Assembly: GCF_001625305.1 (NCBI RefSeq)
Contig: NW_017804353.1
Span: 1,717,326-1,781,325 of the forward strand
Direction of reading: 5' to 3'
Length of the DNA stretch: 64,000 nucleotides
Source of the DNA: Branchiostoma belcheri
Lineage: Eukaryota; Chordata; Leptocardii; Amphioxiformes; Branchiostomatidae
Shown: positions 58,303-64,000 of the stretch, piece by piece
Numbering within the stretch: position 1 is the first letter of the stretch
How the letters are laid out: the number at the start of each line of letters is the position of its first letter
Made by a program: the position numbers and the translations under genes
Notes under the pieces: model-generated
The model's database searches: none
What the model was told of the DNA's origin: nothing
Seen by the model: only the letters and a program-made list of their open reading frames with translations

Positions 58303-58862
58303 AGTGCTGTCGTTTTTGTTTCTTCTAATCATGACTACACTATGTTTGACAGTATTAAAGTCTAAAGGAAACAACCAGCGTTACCGACGCCGAGGCACGA
58401 AACCTTATTCGGGGGGCTGGTGTGATGGTTTTAGCAGCAGCGTGAGCTTGACAAATGTGAGGGTCTGCTTTTCGTGGATGTAGCAGTGTTGTCGTTTTTT
58501 TTTCTTAATCATGAGCACACAAAGGTTGACAGTATTAAAGTATAAAGGAAACCAGCGCAACCAAAGCCGAAATATAGCCAGTGTATTCGGGGGACTGGTT
58601 AGAAATATCACACTCTGTAATGGTTTTAGCAGTTGCGTAAGCTTGACAAGTGTGAGGCTGTGCTTTTCGTGGATGTAGCAGCATTCTTAATCATGAGCAC
58701 ACTAAGTTTGACAGTATTAAACGAATTCGAAAACCAGCGTAACTAAAGCTGAATAAAATCTCAGGCACGAAACCTGTTAAACGGGGGGCTGGTTGGAAAT
58801 ATCACACTCTGTGATAGTTTCAGCAGTAGCGAAAGCTTGACAAATGCGAGGCTGTGCCCCGT
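58303..58862. repeat. Three-copy tandem repeat, 180-195 bp
   Basis: Units at 58303, 58486 and 58681 share AATCATGA(C/G)(T/C)ACAC, GTTTGACAGTATTAAA, ACCAGCGTAAC, CGGGGGGCTGGTTGGAAATA, TCACACTCTGTGATGGTTTT, AGCAGT.GC and AGCTTGACAAATGTGAGGCT. The first unit lacks the AATATCACACTCTG block. Confidence 0.9.
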
Positions 58863-59848
58863 CCTCGCTCACAAGCGCTGGTGAAAAATGTAGTAATCCT
58901 GGGAAGACATGAGACCGTTCTTGAGGAGATTTCGCGGGTTAGAGGACACCGTCAGTATCCTAGGAGACCGCCAGTCTCGGCGCCGTTTGCTGCCTGCGGC
59001 CGGGCTGATAGAGCGCCCTGGTTAGTAGGAGTAACTCGTCCGTTCGGTTATACTAGCACTGGACTTACAAGGACATTTTTCAACAAGGTGGCAAGCCGTA
59101 ATCTACAAGGAGTGGTCTCTCTTTGTTGTATAGTTTACATTCTATTACAAAGTGTTTCTCATCTTCAATTCTTCATATTGTATAGCAATCTCGTATAGAG
59201 TATTCAATGGTTCGCAGTACTCTCAGTTATTCTACTACAACTTTGTCACTCAACATGGCGGTTCGAACACTCGGATCGATTTGACCAACATTATAGCACA
59301 AGAACTACAGAACAGATTGAAGACTTTTTTCTTGACGAACAAAATCAATTTCTCTCTAAAGTAATTCAATAAAATCTAATAACGGTCCGGTTCTATCCTC
59401 TGCCGCGCATCACAACATGTCTGGCAGGTGATGGTTTTCCCATAGACCCAACGGTTTCCCCGGTTCTTGAGAAATCCCTGTCCGCCATCCCTTTTAAAAG
59501 AGAATAATTACATAAGGGCAGACCTTCCCCTCAGGAACGTCTTGTGTCACGGACAATTCGATTGAAGGTTTCCACCGGAATAGAGGGAATAGAGCTACTT
59601 CAAACCAGCATCTCAGGGTTCAAAGACATGAAACATTATTTTCCTTTTATGCGTTGTACAAAGACCACAATTAGTTCTCATCCGGTCCGGAACCATATTC
59701 TTATATAACAGTTCTTATGTAAAACCGTTTTCTTATATAAAATGTCCCTCCGCAAAACAAATTGTATCCAATTTACCAAAAAAGGATCTTCAAAGAGAGT
59801 ATTCTAACCTTCAAAGTGCATCCGGAACTTAGTGCATCCGAAACCCTA
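58863..59848. other. GC-rich start (to about 59060), then plain sequence
   Basis: A 114-codon plus frame starts in the repeat and crosses the GC-rich part (58854-59198). It has no ATG and no motif. Possible regulatory DNA; not called as a gene. Confidence 0.35.
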
Positions 59849-59905
59849 CTACTGGATAGATTACGGAAGTACTTCCGGAAGATATCTTCATAATCCATCC
59901 AGTAG
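59849..59905. repeat. Imperfect 57-bp palindrome
   Basis: CTACTGGATAGATTACGGAAG is mirrored by CTTCATAATCCATCCAGTAG, with GGAAGTACTTCC as an inner palindrome. Confidence 0.7.
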
Positions 59906-60182
59906 TTTGAATCACCTTTGAGGATTGTTTAATTACCTGCATGTTTAGCCTTCATCAACTAATCCTTTATTGTATATATTTTCATTTGCCTAAGCATGGG
60001 CCTCACGAGCTTAAATCGTTTTCCCTGGGTTGTGTCTCTACATTTAAATGGTTACCCAATTTCGACAGAGCGACTCCGCTGATTGCAATGGTAGTCAGAT
60101 TTGCTAGATGTCGCGCTTAAGGAGAGTGAGCGAGCACTGCACGTGAGCAGTCCACGTGTATTTAGAACAATGCTTGGGAGAC

Positions 60183-60258
60183 TATCCAGAACTATGCCTA
60201 ATCCTAACCCTAACCCATTCAGGCATAGACCTAGACGGTCACGGTTCTGGATACAATA
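60183..60258. repeat. Foldback repeat, single near-complete unit
   Basis: TATCCAGAACTATGCC, AATCCTAACCCTAACCC, ATTCAGGCATAGACCTAGAC, then GGTCACGGTTCTGGATA and CAATA. About 75 bp, the clearest single unit along with 35933-36008. Confidence 0.9.
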
Positions 60259-60523
60259 AATAGACAAAGGATGCTATACAGTAGTAATGTAATGACAATG
60301 TTAAGTAATATGACGATAGGTTTGCAACAAAGGCTATTAAACGTATAATGTTGGCAAAATCACAGAATAATGCTACATGCTCCAATGCACTGCGTTATCA
60401 GCAACAAAGCATCATTATACATATTTCATAATACGCATTGTTTCAAAACACGGCCATAGTCGGTCGGCTTTCGAATTCAGGAATAGAATACCTCCGCGCC
60501 AGTAGTGCAGACAGTACTCACGT

Positions 60524-60537
60524 GCGCCATCTAGCGA
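60524..60537. promoter_or_regulatory. CTCF-like motif GCGCCATCTAGCGA
   Basis: Identical to 10206-10219, in the same orientation. Binding is inferred from resemblance to the CTCF core only. Confidence 0.3.
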
Positions 60538-61745
60538 TTTTAGAGTGAACAGAAGTGTGTTACGCCTACGGACTTGCAGCCAAATCTTATCGATTTGCTT
60601 TCACATAAAAATGATCGTCCATGGCGGAGTCACAAACTACCCCTCTGTATAGCGCTTTTTTATCAAGCTCACGTTAATATTAACCCGAAATAAATATCAC
60701 GACATCGACTATGTAATATATAATCATACATACACACATATATTACGGAGAAACCATTTTTCCGAGACATTTATTGTGTCTATAAAATCGCCTATTTCCG
60801 CCATGCTGCAAATCGAACCCATAATAGAACCGTGGGCGTTCTGTGATGACGTCATTACCCACTCAGCGCTGACCTTGAGTTCGAGTGAACTCCTGTGAGG
60901 ACAACGGAGGTGATTCTCGTGTCTTTCTTTCACTTAAGCTCAGTCTACATCTACGCTACTGCTATATATATAGTTAGTGTAAATCATGATGCTACGATAT
61001 GTTTGAGTGTGTTCTTTGAAAATCACCACTGATCATACACGTTCAAATAAGGCTCCGTAGTGACGCAGACACACTCAAGTTTGAAACTTGTAATACGAGG
61101 ACCGCCACTCCACTAGACCAGAAAAAAGGTGTTTTATAATACCACTTTTAGAGATAAGTAGTGCCTCCTTTGGTCTAATGACGCAGGGCACCTATTTTCA
61201 GGTTTTTCCGTGGCCTATTCACGCGATGTTAGTGTTGAGAGCTCGTGATCTAAAAGTAGCGGCATTTACTAGATATATAAGTCCATAAGTGTCATCAACA
61301 AGCGCTGTGGGACAAAATCAAAAACCTTTTCGTGTTGAAGAGCGGAGTACCTGACGTTATCTGTGACGTTCAGGTGTTGACCTGACGTCAGGTGGGCAGA
61401 CACGACGTCTAGGCGTGGCGACGCCGTACGTCAAATGGGAGATATTTTTACAGCCGACACTTAGACGGGATTTTTATAGCAGACGCTGAACAAGACTCTT
61501 CAAATCCTCGTAGCGAAGTTAATTCATCATACTCGTGCCACGGAGCCGGGAATAGGGCTGAGATTCGACACGGAGCTTGGTTTAAGGCGGTGAAGGTTTC
61601 CAAAATGGAGACTGTAAAATGGCGTTGGTAAAAGTTGGACTTTAGATGTGTCTCGTCAGAAGTGAGCGGACATTGACATTGCTCCATGAATGAAGTTTTG
61701 ATTTCGGCTGTTTCTGACAGTGTATTACGTGAATTGTGAGTAGCG
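60538..61745. other. No recognisable gene
   Basis: Includes a palindromic-looking stretch CTGACGTTATCTGTGACGTT, CAGGTGTTGACCTGACGTCA near 61350-61390 with repeated TGACGT (CRE-like) half-sites. No exon seen. Confidence 0.4.
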
Positions 61746-61790
61746 AGCGCGCGCGCGAAAACACACACACACACAAACAAACAACACACA

Positions 61791-61859
<69 letters not shown>

Positions 61860-61873
61860 ATACACACACACCA

Positions 61874-61957
<84 letters not shown>

Positions 61958-62034
61958 ACACATACACACACACACATGCACACACACACACAAATATGCA
62001 CACACACACATGCACTCACACACACACACACACA
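61746..62034. repeat. (GC)n-(CA)n compound microsatellite
   Basis: GAGCGCGCGCGCG is followed by about 275 bp of CA repeats with sporadic interruptions (CATACA, CAC CAC, CAT GCA). The long frames across it encode only repeat peptides. Confidence 0.97.
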
Positions 62035-62500
62035 ACTAGTCTATCAATAATTAAAGCCCATTTATCACATTTTGTAACAAAACATTACGGTGGAGAAATG
62101 CGTTTGTGCAATCCGTCATGTGCGCTCATAATACTGCCAAGTTCAAACTGCTCAGTTTACCATGTATCACCTGTGATATGATTGAGCACTCACTCAAACA
62201 CAGCCATGTTTGATAAATGTTATTTGCCTTGTCAACTAACACGAGTGCAATTTGAATTCAAGCTGCATTTATACACCTTTGTTGAAATATCCACATTCAG
62301 CGCGAGGTGACAAAAGGTGGTGTTGATTTATATGCGTGCTCATATTGCGAACCCTGCGGGCACAATGGACGTTTTGACAGCGTTCAGCTATCTGAGAACG
62401 GACACAGGTTGTGCCCGGTACATTTACACGTCGGCATGGACAGGAATATAGATGTGCTTGGTTGGTTGCAATTCTGTTGGGCCCCTATCAAAAACCATGT

Positions 62501-62590
62501 TAGGATCAGGGACGGTTCTGGATGGTCTCCGCATATCCAAGAATGTAGATTCGCCCCAAGCACGGTTCTGAATACGCGTGGTTCTGGATA
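62501..62590. repeat. Foldback repeat copy
   Basis: TTAGGATCAGGGACGGTTCT and GGATGG, CATATCCAAGAATGTAGATT and CGCCCCAAGCACGGTTCTGA, then ACGCGTGGTTCTGGATA. It contains the GTAGATT(T/C)GCCC module also found at 17.5, 20.6 and 32.9 kb. Confidence 0.75.
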
Positions 62591-64000
62591 AAGAATGGTT
62601 TTCAATACAACAGCCCCCTTCCCCTAGATAGAAATCACTGATCGAACGTACAGCGACTAGAATTTGCAAAGCTATGTTCTGGTGAAGCCTGCCAAAAGAG
62701 CTGTAAAGATAATATTTCCAACTCCTCTGTCAACTTAGTCACCATATTCGGTCAATTTCTTATTTATTTATTTTTACTACACTTTTTTGAGGAAAGCAAT
62801 GAGTCTGGAGGAGCCTGCAGAAAGGGTTGTAAACAATGATATTATATTCCCAACTCGATACAGGACAAATATGACCTATAGATGACCCTCTCTAACGTTG
62901 AAAACTGCAGATAGACATCCGGGTACATCCTGGTACAGAGTGTCTGGTGTCAGGACCCGGCCAGGATGTCATGTTTACACAGATATTACAGCTTTTCTTT
63001 CTCATGTTTACCTCACAGTTTTCAGAACACGGGCAAATTGTGACGGCGGTCTGTGTAATCAGAATCTATCTTTCTATTCACTTAATATCGTTGTGATACT
63101 TAATATCATCCTGATACTAAACGCTCCAGCACAACCATACACAGCTGGAGAGACTAGAAAGATCTTTTCGTTATCAATGGGCAATCTCTTCTGAATCAAG
63201 TATTTTAATACTTTAATACTTTAATTTGTTCATTTCAATTACGCATACTGTACCTATTAAACATTTGTAACTGTATTGCTGTTTCCTAAGTTTATAAATT
63301 AGCACGCTTCTTGTGAAAATTATGCTTTTAAATGAAAGTGGTGAGCGAACTAACTGAGTATGCCTCATGCTAATAACATTCGTTTGAAAAAATACAGAAC
63401 GCGACATACAATAAAGTATGACCTAAAGCCTTAACGCAAATCTAACCAAGGGCCTCACAATTCAACTTTTTTCTAACATGAAACCAGATTTGACTTTGTG
63501 TTTGCCTTGTATCCTCAGTTGACTTGCGAACATAAATAAGCTTACACAACACCCATTATGAAAGAGACCCTGACCCCACAAGCAGCTTATAATATTTTTA
63601 AAAAGGTTTCATGTTCCATATGTTGATAGATGCATTGAGCTAACCTGGTATAGCCTGGCACCACAAGTCAAAAAGCAGCCTTTAGGTATGTGACTTATCT
63701 ATAGAGATCTGACTATTAGGGTGCCCGGATACTAGGCTATTTAGAGTAGTAAGTCAAGTAGCTTATGCAATGACCATTAAGTATCAAAAGGAGAGCTCCG
63801 CATATGTTTGGTTCTTAGCCGCCAAGTGGCTTATATAATATCCATTAGGCGCTGACGGCATAAGGGTTTGTAGAAATAAAAGGAAGGGTCAGCCACCCTA
63901 AAAAGCAAGGCAATCGGAGATGGCAGACTTCACCCTAGCCCCTACTTCTTTGTGACTTCTTTCCCATGAACAATTTCTCAGCACTGAGGACGTACGACCA
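62591..64000. other. No recognisable gene
   Basis: AT-rich sequence with weak internal duplication (AAGTAGCTTATGCAATGACC..TTAAG near 63755 and AAGTGGCTTATATAATATCC..TTAGG near 63824). Nothing else supported. Confidence 0.5.

Noticed and set aside
61448-62035. 195-codon minus-strand frame and relatives over the CA tract
   Set aside because: Cys-Val/Thr-His repeat peptides produced by the microsatellite.

Overview
The window looks like about 64 kb of an invertebrate deuterostome nuclear genome, most likely amphioxus (Branchiostoma). This is inferred from overall character, not from a diagnostic gene. There are no long ORFs. The sequence holds long (CA)n/(GT)n tracts, one 20-N assembly gap, non-LTR retrotransposon ends, tRNA-derived SINE fragments, many small inverted-repeat elements and many two- to three-copy tandem duplications. 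No prokaryotic gene organisation, viral genome, rRNA or intact tRNA gene was seen.

Protein-coding content is sparse and can only be given as candidate exons. On the minus strand three GC-rich blocks (about 4.6, 17.9 and 46.5 kb) each contain an ATG-initiated open reading stretch of 37, 55 or 43 codons. Each runs into a good splice donor, and all three break in the same phase after the bases AG. They look like alternative first exons of one long minus-strand gene (or of paralogous neighbours) whose shared body would lie to the left. A 70-nt internal exon candidate at 19.9 kb accepts that phase. A possible 3'-terminal minus exon lies at 51.9 kb. On the plus strand a signal-peptide first exon at 52.23 kb ends in phase 1 at a GTGAGT donor, and a phase-matched exon at 57.4 kb would complete a 70-residue secreted protein. 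Another plausible terminal exon lies at 57.9 kb. A TATA box with a short ORF sits at 30.8 kb. None of these could be matched to a named family by eye.

Region by region. 2-3.4 kb: a retrotransposon reverse-transcriptase tail, a piggyBac-like miniature element and an antisense SINE piece. 4.4-5.1 kb: telomere-like repeats, then exon A with GC-rich upstream DNA. 6-9.2 kb: duplicated segments and the first copy of a foldback repeat. 11-16.8 kb: three tandem duplications. 17.5-20.7 kb: foldback repeats, exon C and exon D. 21-25 kb: a tandem repeat, hammerhead-like motifs and a microsatellite. 26.1-27.8 kb: a 1.68-kb terminal-inverted-repeat element. 32.9-33.7 kb: an array of about a dozen foldback-repeat units. 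37.3-37.8 kb: a LINE end joined to a SINE. 41.6 kb: a perfect palindrome with a 9-bp target duplication. 44.2 kb: a pure (GT)65 tract. 46.4-47.2 kb: exon B and its upstream region. 52-58 kb: the plus-strand exon candidates, interleaved with a diverged ~250-bp array, AT-rich hairpins, a LINE tail, a triplicated 120-140 bp repeat and a second 9-bp-TSD inverted-repeat element that contains the gap. 58.3-62.6 kb: another triplicate, a long (CA)n tract and two more foldback-repeat copies.

The most unusual material is (1) the foldback repeat with 16-bp inverted ends (TATCCAGAACCGTGCC) and a telomere-like core, present at seven loci; (2) two near-perfect inverted-repeat elements with intact 9-bp target duplications; (3) the phase-matched set of first exons; and (4) hammerhead-like CTGANGA-stem-GAAA motifs with covarying stems.
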